Assembly: GCA_025642065.1 (NCBI GenBank)
Contig: JAODUP010000026.1
Coordinates: forward strand, 923,001 to 987,000
Length of the DNA: 64,000 nucleotides
Origin: Paralvinella palmiformis
Taxonomy: Eukaryota; Annelida; Polychaeta; Terebellida; Alvinellidae
Direction: 5' to 3'
The notes under the pieces were generated by a model. The model did not search any database. It saw only the letters and a program-made list of their open reading frames with translations, and was not told the origin of the DNA. Of the stretch, positions 25,089-36,908 are shown piece after piece. A program made the position numbers and the translations under genes. The stretch's first letter is position 1. Each line of letters begins with the position of its first letter.

Positions 25089-28000
25089 GATGTTTTACAA
25101 CCACCTTTGTGCACAATGTAGGCTAAAATGGCCAAGTGAACTCCAAAGGTAAAGTCAAAGATGAAACAACTTTCAGATAGGCCCACACCAAGACCTGAAC
25201 TCAGGTGGTAGTGATCTGTGGTCCAACGTGCTACCAGCTAGACTACATAATATATTCAGCTAGGAAAAACAAACAAAAAGATTTTTTATCTTCATTTTGA
25301 AGGTATCAAGGGTCTTGCACTTTCTGATGGTTACTGGAAGATTATTCCATAATTAGAATTAAATATTGTAAATATAATGTAAGGGAAGTGATGGTAGTGA
25401 GAGAAAATATGGGTTAACAGTGTGTGTGTGTGTGTGTCTGTGAAAAGTCATTGGCTCAAGAGAATCATAAACATGATATAATTTCTGGGTGATGAACCCA
25501 AAGTACATTCACGCATGCGCGCATGCACACACACACACGATGTATGTATGTATGTATATGTCACAGTTAATCTGTATAATCAGGTAATATGTATATTACC
25601 TGAAATTTTCAGGTGACTGAATGTTGCTTAATGCCACATCGGCACAATTTGGGCCATACAGTGTCCTTGAAATTTTCAGGTAATACGTCTATTGCTAACT
25701 GAGATTTAATACAGATTACTTGAAAATTTCAGGTTATATACATATTACCTAATTATACAGATTAACAAATATCGAGTAACAAAACACATAGGAGCATTGA
25801 TCAACAGGAAGCTGTATTTTCACCAGTAATGTCAGTATTTATTTTTAAGCTGAACTTTTATATCAGTGCTTAAGCACAAGATTTGAATGGTGTTCATACT
25901 GGAGGTTGTCTAATAAATTTCAATAAAAAAACCTCTTGCATTTGGTAAAATATGAACACGTGCCTGGCTGTTTCACAGGAAAGCTGCTTACCTTGGATAC
26001 CTTTCCTGAACGATTTCTGGGTAAATCTCAAGCCTGTGACAATGTCTCTTTGAACATAGAAATAAACACACATTCTGTAAGAGCAGCCCTCCTTAAGGAG
26101 AAACGTCTTCTTCTTCAGCTCCTTCACACTCTCTGAAATAAGTTGATTGTGATGGAGACATTAGAAATAAACAAATGCCTAGCAACAACAAAAAAGTCAC
26201 ACAAACTGTCACAAGGAGAAATGAACAACCCCAAATTAAAACAAAATCATTCTAAATGATCAAGATCAAGGCTGTTCAGATATTTAAATGTGATATTTCA
26301 CCAATTCTGTACAATTGTTCCACTTCTGAGTGCTCTACAATACTGAGGAATTTCTTGTGGCTCAACAATGAATAGAAGATAAGGCACTTCCAATAATGGG
26401 TTAATATTGTGGCCTTATGTGTGATTGGGTTAGAATATATTAATTTATAAACTTAGCCTATGGAGAAATTTTATTACAGATATTACTATTATAATGTTTA
26501 AAACAAGGCCTTAATTGCTGTACCATATTGTTATCAATTAGGAATATGATACAGGCTACATGATTTACTGTACAGCCTAAAGAGAGTGTTGTTGGCTTCC
26601 AGCTTGCACTACACTTCGACTTGTAACATCTGAAATGTAGCTGGCAAGTAAAAATTGTTGCTGTTTTATGGCCACTTTTGTGCACAAGGTAGGCTAAATG
26701 GGCCGGTAGCTGGCAATTAAGTGATAGTTAAGTTAAGCTTAAGGGTTAGCAGCCATGCAAGTAGGTACATTTACCAACGTTCAACTATAATCTGCAGCTA
26801 TCTTTCATCTAATCTGCAATCAACAGATAACAACTAGTACATATTCACCCCTACCTTTTTTGATCAATGGTAGGTGATGATGATTGATGTTTTACGGCCA
26901 CTTTTGTGCACAGGGTAGGCTAAATGGGCCGGTGATCAATGGTAGGACTGGTTAGGATAAAGGCATAGTATTGCATACATGTGGTCAGTGTCTTGTCATG
27001 GTAACATTGAGTGGACATACTGAGAGACAAGGACCAATTTTAAATACATTTAGAGGTCAGCGAGACAGAGTATATGGAACATTTCATGTTGTGTCCAGTA
27101 GCCTGCAAGAAGCTAGTTATTTTCCTGTCTGACAGAAGGGTATCTCTGTTATAATGACATTAACAGTTTTGTGTTCTGACACTGCTAAACATAGCAAATG
27201 TGATTTTCCCAATATTGAAAATCCATTTCAAAATGTGGATTTCACATCTTACCCTCTTCTGTTTACACAATTTATGAAAGTCAATGTTCCTAAATAAAGC
27301 AACAAAATAAAGCAATGCCAAAATGGACCAGTTGCCAGTTTTCCCAATGTTCACTAGGTGCAGCACCGTTTTCGCCATATCTGGTGAGGTTGGCCAACGA
27401 GAGACTTCGAAAACAACATACATATCCTACCATTTAGATCTAGTATGGAAGATATAGGCAGATATCTACCTTTTTCTCACCAGACTGGCCTACATATACA
27501 TGATATAGGGAATAACATGAGTCTGAAAACTGGAGTTTTACTAAGAATATTCCTGCGGCTCTGTTATGGGAGATCCCTGAGATGGCGGAGAACCATGTTT
27601 GTTAACAATTATTAATCACCTGTTAACATCAATGACATGCACTTAAAATGAAATATATTTTCTATCAGCTTAAATGGTATTCTATCCAAAAACAATAGTT
27701 AATCGCAAACAAGTTTTGATAATTAGGAATAACTGGCGGATTATTACAAGGCGTTTTCAGTGTTGTTGATCCATCAGACTGTCAAACTACATGTCACTTG
27801 GGGGGGGGGGGGTCAGAGGTAGATTAGCAAGGTGTCATACAAAAATATATATTCAGACATAATTTCCACTTGTACCGATATGTTTTCGCTGCTGGTTAAC
27901 ATTGAGCAGCGAAGATGACAAACATGATCCCACATACATGTGGATGTCTGCCAATGCGATTTATCATAAAATGTTGCCGCAAATGATGGCCGGCCCGAGT

Positions 28001-30557
28001 CATTTATCTTATCTTGTTTATATGCCAGCCTTTCTAACTTGCCTTTTCAATATTTTAAGATTTTTCCTGATAAAATTGATGAGTTTACTGGTACAATGTA
28101 ATGTGTGTCAGGTTGATAGCAGTTTCAAAAAAGGGGTGTGTTTTCTTCTTCTACATGTACGTATCACTATCAGTGTCTGAATAGAACTCCCCGGAAGTTG
28201 GGACAGCGCCTCCAGCGAATGTTCGTCCGGATCTGGCAACTGAGCCATTAGGTATGATATTCAAGAATGAAACACTCAATATCACAATCCAACAATTAAT
28301 TAATTACTGAAATGTTAGACAAATTTATGAGCACGATGATATTTTGACATTTTAATAAAACATAATTCAAAGCAGATAATTAAATAAAAAAGAATCTGTA
28401 TTATTTTGCCAATTTATCAATTTCAATTTCAGAGACCCTATTTGTGCTTCTGCTTGTACGCAATACATTGCACCATATACACAGAAATAATACTCTCTGT
28501 GCGACATAGTGGCTTCCTTGTGCTAACACAAACTACAGGGATGTATTACAATTCTATTTTTGCAACAACAAATATTTTAATGCAGTACATGTCACAGATA
28601 TTACTATTGTGTGTCTTTACTTGTGATAAATACAGGAGTATACCAAAGCAGAGTAAAGATGCTAAAGTTGCATAGCTGCCAATATTTGAATATTGGAAAG
28701 AGTAATAATTTTCGTGCGAAATGCGACCTACGGCTAACATGACACCGTGCATCATAATTTATCAATACCAAAACAATTTAACATCATAGGTATTCTTTTA
28801 TGAAAGGTTCAACTGATTTTTTTTCATTTAATCAGATTTTCCCCACATTTAATAACAATTAAGTCTTTCAGTACATGATTGCCCTACATATTCTACACTA
28901 TACCAAAATCTTCATAGGATTGCTGTATTATCATAATATTATCATAAATGCCAAAAAAACACAGTGATCAAACAAATAAACATGAAAGCGAAATCCACCA
29001 TATAAACAAGGTCATGTGCTTTTATTTACTGTAGACAAAGACAACTGGCCAATGAGGAGAGAGTATTTGAGTCACGTGACAATCACTAGCTCACCAAAAT
29101 CTCTCCCATCCTTCAAGCATGGTTCTTATATTCAGTAAATATTTATGACTATGACATCTGAAATGGTTACAGCAGCAGATTTTGACATTATTTCAGATCA
29201 GGAAACTATCGGATGATAAATATTTGTCGTTTAACATGACCCATTTTCTGCTGAAAATCTGTCCAAAATCCAGCCTACAATCAGGAACAGTGCTTTTTAG
29301 TGATGGTTTGTGAGGTATCGAAGCAGGTGTTTTGAACTATGATACTTTTTCCACTGCGAAGAGCTCCAAAACAGCGGAAAATCTATCTCCAATAAACGAA
29401 CTACAGATTACCTACAGACTACATCTTGCCTCAAAATGGCAGTAGCCCGGTCGGGCTGGTGTTTTAGACTACTCACTGATTTTTCCGGCCTGGACCACTG
29501 CCATATTTTTTTGCTATCTCTGTATCAGGAAACAATGTACGAAAGAGATTATCTCCTGCATGGGTATAACACATCACCCTCACAAAATTCATGCCCCTCC
29601 TGGAAAAAATGGCGCAGCAAAGTCTGATGAACAAGTGACAGCCTGGGACACTCACCGAAATATAAGCATGCAAGCTGTGTGACCCAGTGTGTGGCTAAGA
29701 CAGAACTGCAACATATGGAAATATTACGGGAAAAGGCAGATTTATCGTAGTTTTTAGAGAACAGGCTTAATGAAGAACAGAAAATCGTAATCTTTCTGCA
29801 GAAATCGTAATGGTTGGCAGCTCAAGAGTTGTTTCCTTGTTTTTGTTAAACCAGTTATTGTTCATAAAAATTTAAATTCATTTACTTAACTAGACCTTTA
29901 ACTATTTACTATTTTACTTTGAGCTATAAACTTTGAGAAACAAAAAATGGATCACGAGATCATGTTATGCAATATAATGTCAACACACCGTTGACTCTTA
30001 TTGTATTTATGGTTATCAAATAAATGCTTAAAAAGTAGCTCCTTCCATGGCCAGGAGAGAACTTCTCATTTTAATTTTAATTTCCATATCAGCACCACTA
30101 AACTCCCACACCCATTATAGCCAATCATAAGGTCAGGGCATCACTACTACTTTCTGAAACTAGAGTTTAAAAAAAATGGAAGATGATTTTGGATGAGAAA
30201 TCATATTATTTAAAATAATTAGTCTAACATTGTTACAACCTAAATACTTTCAGTTCCTGTACCTGGCTTTGGGTGACCAAAATGTTCTTTGAAGTTCAAA
30301 GTTTGAACGAGGGAAAAGACTGCCATGACACATTTAAATTCTAGCTCTCCAAAATAATGTTATTTTAATTTTCAGAACATCAATTCAAAATTTATATTGA
30401 CCACTCTGTTTGACCACTTTATTTAGTGAGTCTTAAAATATTTTGTTGTTGTGTCTGAATATGCATTACAAATGACTATCATGTACATTAATTAGGTATG
30501 TGGCTTACTCCAAACAATTGAAACTAGCATGATGAAGTCAACTTATGTACAGATTAC

Positions 30558-30607
<50 letters not shown>

Positions 30608-32642
30608 ATAAATCATCTGAAAAGATCAAAGAAATGATTCAGTGGCTCCATCTGAGGAATAAAATATTGATTTTTCTTGAATTAAGTTTTCTATAAAGCA
30701 TGTCCTGTGTGCGATTCCAAGATAGATTGCAGTTTGTGGGTCAGTGATGGAGTGCACACAGTGATGTAGCAGGGAACAAGTGTATTTGTTTGTAAATTCA
30801 CGATTTTGGAGAGGTTCACAAGACCAACTCTATTTACAAATTCTTGTAAGAGTTTCATAGACCATCAATTATTTATATATATATATATATATATATATTT
30901 ATTTATATATATATATGATATCTTCTTGTTAATTTATTTCTAACAGATAAGATTATTTGTCAGGAAAAGTAAGCTTTCATTACTTAAGACAGCTGAAGCT
31001 AGAAGGTAATGGCTCTTGTACTACAAGTCAGATATTATGACAACAAACTTTAAATATCGTATGATAAACAACATGAAATCAACCTAAACATCACATATTA
31101 TAGTTAAAGCATGAGGAATTGTAAAACTAAATTTATGTTTATAATCATATATACAGTTGATGTGGTCCTATTTTGCAAAAGTCCATCTAATATGATTGTT
31201 AATTAGAAGGCCAGCATCACATAGTGAACCATTCATGTACAATATAAATTGATGTACATGATTATAATAATATGTGACATTTATATAGTGCCCTATTCAG
31301 CTAGAAGCTGCTCTAAGGTGCTTTACAATATTATTATCTCTGACTCAGACTTGTTTCCACCCAGCACATATCTCAACTCCCAAGGAAGCATACAACCCAT
31401 GCTGCCATATAGGCACGAAGCGTTACTCAAATTCAGATATGCCCATGCTGAGATTCGAACACGGGTGGTAGTGATCTGCAATCCAATGCGCTACCAGTTA
31501 GATCACAGAGGTGTCCATGAAAAATGTTAGGAAGCCTGCTGGAACATGACTCACAAATGGAGTTCTGTTGGATGTCACAGTTATCATTGAAATTGTCTTT
31601 TCACTTTTGGCAAAGTAATGAAAATTGCCAGGAAGCCATGCCATGATCATCTTAATATGACATGCTACAATCAGTTATATGGCACTGTTCCGAAAATGGG
31701 AGAAACACAAACTGAACTGACTGGTCACCGCAAGTGTCTATCACACAAAATGAGGGAGCAAGCAAACACGCACGCATTCACCTGAAGTGAGCTGAAAAGA
31801 AAAACTAGCTTGTTTGCCAACAAAATGCACTCAAGCTTTGACAAGGATTACGTGAAAATAATTCTATATAACACATGGTACATATCATAAGTACTGAATT
31901 GAAGTGTTACAATGCCAAGGTGAGTTGTTTTTCAACATAACAAAAATGGATCCAAATTTGAGTTTACTAATACACCAATAATTGTTTTTTTTTAATAGTT
32001 AAAATAATGATTGTTAGTGTTACTGACTTTCTAAGTATATTATGTAAAAATGGCAATAATCCAGTGATAAATGATAATTGAAAGATGTATACTGTAATAC
32101 TAGATCAATATGTAGCTAATATATTAATTTTGGAAGCTTCCTTTTTAATAATACTCATGTGACAGTATCAGTAATATTTTTGTATATATAAATGTATACA
32201 GACAGTATTACTCATCAGCTAAGACAAAGAAGAAACATAAATAGAAATCTTAGATCAATTATTTAATCAATGGTTTTGTAATATTCCATCTGCCGTTCAA
32301 TTTCCAAAGGTAAATCTGCTCTGTTTTTCTGCACCATGTAGTATATGAACATAGTTAGCTGTTTTTAATTTAGTTGTGCATGATATGTTATACTGCTTTG
32401 AAGCTAGCTGGAAAATTTAATTGGTGAACCTAAAATTACTCCCTTTGGGCCAGACTTTTCATTAGCATGCTGAGGCGCTATCTCTACTTAGCGGAATTAT
32501 ATTCAGCAGGCCAACCATTACATAAAGCTACCAGAAGTTAACTTAAACTAACTTCAGCAAGTGTTACCCAAAAAAAATCAACAAGGGTGGTACTGTTTTG
32601 TGTGATTGCTGCTGTATATGTGTGTGCATGCACAATCACGGT

Positions 32643-32674
<32 letters not shown>

Positions 32675-33334
32675 AATCCACAACATATTGCAAAACTCAC
32701 CAGGTGCAAGGTCCATCTCAATATCTGGACGACCATCAACCAATAGAGCACATTTGATCACGATGACATGCCTTGGATCTTCTGGAACTGGAGATCAAAC
32801 AGATCCTTTAATTCATAGCATGCTACTGGAAAACGTTTTGAATCAGTACAAATCATCCTTATGTATATATATCCTGCGTGCAGGAATGGCTTCATAAAAC
32901 AAACCATTTAGAATATCCATTACTTGTTATGTAGAGCTTTTAATACTAAACACAGTCTACACCAGAAACTGTCACAAATATTGGTAGCTTGGATGTGCAG
33001 GACAAATAAATACTGCTAATCACTAACTTAACATTCTGAAATGTGAAATAACGTTTCATGGACTTAATAATCTGATATAAATCTGATAAATTCATTTTGC
33101 TGTTAGTCTTTAAGTAGGAACACTAATTATAAAAGACATCAAGCACAACTTACACACTTCCAACCCGGCTACATTAGTGCCCCCTAGGAGCTGTTCTTTG
33201 TACTTCTTTAAACTTTCATCGTCTTGATCCAGCTGTAGGATCTGATCTAAAGGCTTCTCTGCTGGTGGCTTGTATCCAGGTGTAGTCTCATCCTCCTGAT
33301 CGTGTTCATGATCCCCTTGACCAGCGTCAGCCAT
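22899..33334 (-). CDS. ARHGDIA: Rho GDP-dissociation inhibitor, complete
   Basis: A cytosolic protein that extracts prenylated Rho, Rac and Cdc42 GTPases from membranes and holds them GDP-bound. Coding exons (minus strand): 33154-33334, 32701-32787, 25992-26132 and 22899-23098. All have GT-AG borders and matching phases, giving 202 residues against 204 in human RhoGDI-alpha. The N-terminal regulatory arm contains GYKPPAEK and the switch-binding helix [14 protein letters not shown]. The C-terminal immunoglobulin-like, prenyl-binding domain contains [37 protein letters not shown] and the invariant-type end [13 protein letters not shown] followed by a stop. The start ATG has A at -3 and G at +4. 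A splice acceptor (TTCTAG) about 35 nt upstream suggests a non-coding first exon elsewhere, not located. Large introns (6.6 and 2.9 kb) are full of SINEs. Which vertebrate paralogue it corresponds to is not decided here. Confidence 0.95.
24600..24720 (-). mobile_element. tRNA-derived SINE, group S3
   Basis: The minus strand has an A-box region (AGAGCACTGTGTTGCAAATC) and B box (GGGTTCGAATCTT), followed by the S3 body. It abuts the S1 copy at 24773. Confidence 0.55.
24773..24906 (+). mobile_element. SINE S1, 5'-damaged copy
   Basis: The plus strand keeps a B box (GGGTTCAAACCCC), the body GAGTTACATCTTTCACATCG and the 3' part CCATTTAGCCTACC to TGTGCACAAAAGTGGGC. The A-box half is unrecognisable. 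Confidence 0.6.
25057..25246 (-). mobile_element. tRNA-derived SINE, group S1, with long ATC-repeat tail
   Basis: Minus-strand S1 copy: head with a GTAGCACG-type A box and degenerate B box, body, and a tail of about ten CAT repeats at 25057-25086. It lies in the third RhoGDI intron. Confidence 0.7.
25565..25767 (-). mobile_element. Inverted-repeat element M1, copy 2, carrying a nested insertion
   Basis: The ends AGTTAATCTGTATAATCAGG and the mirrored copy at 25744-25766 match copy 1. The interior word TATTGCTAACTGAGATTT is the reverse complement of that in copies 1 and 3, so this copy is inverted. A 53-bp SINE-tail-like sequence (25615-25667) has inserted into it with a 14-bp target duplication. 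Confidence 0.6.
25615..25667 (-). mobile_element. Head-less SINE-tail insertion (type S5), nested in M1
   Basis: This 53-bp insert contains CACATCGGCACAATT and GGCCATACAGTGTCCT and is flanked by exact 14-bp duplications TGAAATTTTCAGGT (25601-25614 and 25668-25681). On the minus strand it reads from AGGACACTGTATGGCC towards CAACATTCAGTC. There is no promoter box. A second copy is at 39234. Confidence 0.65.
26648..26705 (-). mobile_element. Head-less S1 SINE-tail insertion, copy 1, in RhoGDI intron
   Basis: This 58-bp insert equals only the 3' part of SINE S1 (minus strand: CGGCCCATTTAGCC to AACAGCAAC), flanked by exact 11-bp duplications GTAGCTGGCAA (26637-26647 and 26706-26716). The tRNA-like head and half the body are absent. 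Confidence 0.75.
26875..26932 (-). mobile_element. Head-less S1 SINE-tail insertion, copy 2, in RhoGDI intron
   Basis: This 58-bp insert with the same S1 3' part starts at the same internal base as copy 1 (CCGGCCCATTTAGCC on the minus strand) and ends in ATCATCATCA. Exact 14-bp duplications TGATCAATGGTAGG flank it (26861-26874 and 26933-26946). It lies about 170 bp from copy 1. Confidence 0.75.
30559..30604. repeat. TA microsatellite in RhoGDI intron
   Basis: About 22 TA units; another shorter interrupted run lies at 30872-30916. Confidence 0.85.
31249..31516 (-). mobile_element. Composite SINE (S2): S1-type head joined to a different body and tail
   Basis: Minus strand: S1-like head with A box (GATCTAACTGGTAGCGC) and B box (GTGTTCGAATCTC) through GGGCATATCTGAA. 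After this the S1 body is replaced by an unrelated 100-bp segment and a tail reading GTAAAGCACCTTAGAGC to CACTATATAAATG. Related GCGC-stem tails occur at 42926 and 62437. Confidence 0.65.
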
Positions 33335-33367
33335 TATCTATGCTTGGCCACAGGTAATCCAATTACT

Positions 33368-33373
33368 AGAAGA
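33368..33373 (-). other. Probable splice acceptor of the RhoGDI 5' UTR exon
   Basis: On the gene strand a pyrimidine-rich run ends TCTTCTAG about 35 nt before the RhoGDI ATG, so the start codon exon probably has an upstream non-coding partner. No candidate for that exon was identified in 33.4-59.3 kb. Confidence 0.4.
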
Positions 33374-34552
33374 GAAACGTACAACAGGTTAAAAAATATG
33401 ACACTGACTATCCTCACTTTATTATTGATGCGATTGTTTGTCAGACAGGGATATCTAATCAAAAGATGATAGTCGATGTTGAAACACAAGAGAGTTCAAT
33501 GACGATCGAGTGAGCACCAAGACAAATGTTGTATACTTGGTAATTTACTTTATGATTGACAAATAACAGAGCCAATGAACAAGATGCACTTCTATAGAAT
33601 TATCTATATGTCAAATGTTGTAGACAGAAATGAAAGGGATACATTAAAATTAACAGATTTAAGAGAGAAAAAAAAAAAAATTAAGAGAGGTACCAAGGTG
33701 GCATTCTGCACTGTTGCTTGTTAATAGTACTACAGCTGAACCCAATTGGTGTCATCAAACAGAAATTAGATATATATCAAGCAAGGATGAAGTTGTTCTT
33801 GAACAACACAGGTACACCATAACAATCCTTATATATATATATATATATATATATATCACTAGTCTGCATCTATTTTTAGCCATACATTTATAAGGCTGGA
33901 TGACTCTCTACCTAAAAGCCTGAACTCTCCACACAACATTAACAACAGACAGTAATCATTTAGAATTAGTTAAGTCATCGTTATTACATTCACAGTAATT
34001 AAATGATATCTATATTATTACTATTATTATTTACTATTATTATTTCATTAGCCATCAACTGATGGGCTAAGTGCAGTAAAAGAATAATCCACTCTCTGAT
34101 GGCGAGATATTGATAGCAAAGCTTCTGGTGTTGTGTTGGAGAAAAATACATCTCTGATTCAATGATAAAAAGCCTTTAAGAGAAACGACCCTCCAATAGC
34201 TGATGATGCTGCCACTGGAGAACAAAGATCACATGGCCACAGGTAATACTTCATTACATATTGGTTTATTTCACAAATCTGAACGTACTAAAGCTGCCAT
34301 CAAAAAGTCTGTTCAGTAAAACGCAACTTTCTGTCATAAGCAGCAAGACAGAGATGAACTACTACGAACATAGATAACAATAACTGTATATCTATCATCT
34401 CAGTTAGTAGCATTGTTTATTTACTACAATATGAGAGTGTTTATATCACATGGACTGTTTTATGAAATAAACATCAACAGAGTAAACATTGCGTTTCCAC
34501 TTCCAACATATTTTGTCTCAGTTTTCATAAACTACTTCACATCATTGGCATG

Positions 34553-34975
34553 CAGGGCATGATACTCACTCTTGAGATCCACTCGTCCTGTAGGACAAGT
34601 GCTGCAAAATTTTACTTGTCCCATCTGAAATTTACTTAGCAGCGTTGAATAAAGAATGGCGTTTTTGTTGGTTGTATATTTATTTGTGAATAACAAGCAC
34701 ATGGAGGCAAAGCGGATGTAAACGCAAGCACATGGACTGAAACTTCCGTGACCAGGTGACATTAACGAGCCAACCACGACCAACTTTACGCTGGCTAAAC
34801 AACTGCAGACATTGATAACGCATGCTGTGATTGGCCCACGCATTCGACATGCGCAGTTGGTTTCAGTCTTTTAGCAAACTTCCGGACGGTGATCTGGGGA
34901 GAATGACATGTCAAGAAATGACGAATAAACAGTGCAAAACCACTTGTCCCGGACAAGCGAAAATGTCCTGCCCTG
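34553..34975. mobile_element. Second CAGGG-ended element with 5-bp target duplication
   Basis: This 423-bp element begins CAGGGCATGA and ends TCCTGCCCTG, flanked by exact GCATG copies (34548-34552 and 34976-34980). Sub-terminal phrases such as ACTTGTCC and GGACAAGC recur near both ends. No transposase was found. It shares end type and duplication length with 8042-8312 but the interior is different, so it is probably a different family moved by a related transposase. Confidence 0.55.
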
Positions 34976-35036
34976 GCATGCCTATAACTATACGATGGAA
35001 GCATCATTATCTATATCCCCCAAAAAACTATAATAG

Positions 35037-35218
35037 GTGATGATTCATGTTTAACAGCCACTCTTATGCACAAGGTAGGCTAAATGGGCCGAGCAACCTC
35101 CAAAGGTAATGAAGCGAAGTCAAAGATGAAACAACCTTCAGATATGCCCACGCCGAGATTCAAACACGGGTGGTAGCGATCTGTGGTCCAACAAGCTACT
35201 GCTAGACCATGGAGGTTG
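35037..35218 (-). mobile_element. tRNA-derived SINE, group S1
   Basis: Full-length minus-strand S1 copy from the head CCTCCATGGTCTAGC to the tail AAACATGAATCATC. It lies 60 bp from the CAGGG-ended element at 34553. Confidence 0.7.
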
Positions 35219-36719
35219 TGGTGAGGAATCAATGCTGGAGGGGTAACATTTTATTATTTTTGGGGCCATGCCAGTTTTACCTTCAATCTGAGGTGATCCG
35301 AGAGTCACAAAGCCATACTAAACATTTCTTGAAAGCACAGAGCAAACCAACAACTAGTTATCAAGTTTTCACTGGGAGTCTGGTCAGAGCTGGCCCATTT
35401 CTGATTAAATATGAATTTTAATAGCATAAATAATCAAATATCACATTTGATTCACATTTATAGATAATATTGCTGACATCTAGCATAAAGTGAAAGTTAC
35501 TATGCTTCACTTTCAGTAACAAAATATATGATAAAATTATTGGCACAGCATTTGATTGCCATATTTGGCAGCTATAAATACCTTTGAAGACAGAACACTA
35601 ATACATCATTTTACCATATTACAAAATTGTCTGATGAATGCATCTCATTTCCAAGTGCTATATCACAGTAAGTAATGATTATCTGTGCATATAGGTTAAA
35701 GTGGCTCCCTCTACTGAACAGCGAAAGAAAAGAAATAACTGTGTTGGGAATCTCTCATGAACTTACCTCCCATGTTTAAGCCTAAAATTGTAATGTATAT
35801 TAAATTACAGTCCAGGTTTGAGTAAAATAAACTGATGAACAGTAATTATAATGGCAATGATACATTTTCAACAACTTTTCTTTCAATAAAATTCTGCATG
35901 GAACACACACACAAGAAAACAAATTCGTGTGACACATACATTAACAAGTTCATACTCATATCTATCTATTCTAATATTTGCCTCACAAAACATGATGCAT
36001 TCCTACTTATTTCATGAAGACTTGAACAGTTAGTATTTGGGATGAATTGATGAAGTGATCATTGGGAAAAGGTAAACAAGAACTACACCTGTATAAATCA
36101 TAAAACGTTTATAGTAATGTTTAAATTTCAAAGCAGGAAAAAAAAAACACCATTCTTAATGGGGAGACATTATCAAACATTTGTATTTTGTTCAATATTT
36201 AAGCAAGCGAAGGTGTTTATTTAACCTTGGTAGCGTGTAGAAAGTGTTGGCAAGGAGTGAAATACTACACAAACAAAGGTAACTTAATTTAATTAAAATA
36301 TTAACCAGAGGTTTGGAGTACAGGGATCTACCTACGGCCCCCAAAGAAACATTAACTAATTAAGTATTTAATTTAATCTCTAGCTTTGGATTTAGTTAGC
36401 ATTTAAATGGTCTCCCAAGGGCCTAATAATTGTTAGTGTGTGTGTGTGTATGAAATTAGATTAACAAATGTCACAACTTTATTATACATCCACCTGTGGT
36501 ATACAAACAATAACAATCCACATCATCATAATTTATATAATCAGCGTCTTTTCTCTGGACTGTTTCAGCATTCTTATAATTTCTAAATTTAAACACTGAA
36601 TTTAAACAACAACCTAATCGTTATGATCAGTTCAGTCGTATATTTATCCCAATAACTAGTTTATCCCTTTTTTATTTTAAGTTAACATGACAAAAAAGCT
36701 TTAAAAAAAAGAAAAAAAG

Positions 36720-36908
36720 GCCGCCTTCGTGGTCTAGCGGGAGCGTGTTGGACCACAGATCACTACCACCCGTGTTCAAATCTCGGCGCGGGCATATCTG
36801 AAGGTTGTTTCGTCTTTGACTTCGCCTCATTACCTTTGGAGGTCGCTCGGCCCATTTAGCCTACCTTGTGCACAAAAGTGACCGTAAAACATCAATCATC
36901 ATCATCAT
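36720..36908 (+). mobile_element. tRNA-derived SINE, group S1, full length with offset target duplication
   Basis: Plus strand: head GCCGCCTTCGTGGTCTAGCG with B box GTGTTCAAATCTC, full body, and an ATC-repeat tail. An exact 13-bp duplication CATGACAAAAAAG flanks it (36686-36698 and 36909-36921). About 21 A-rich bases separate the left duplication from the head. Confidence 0.75.
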
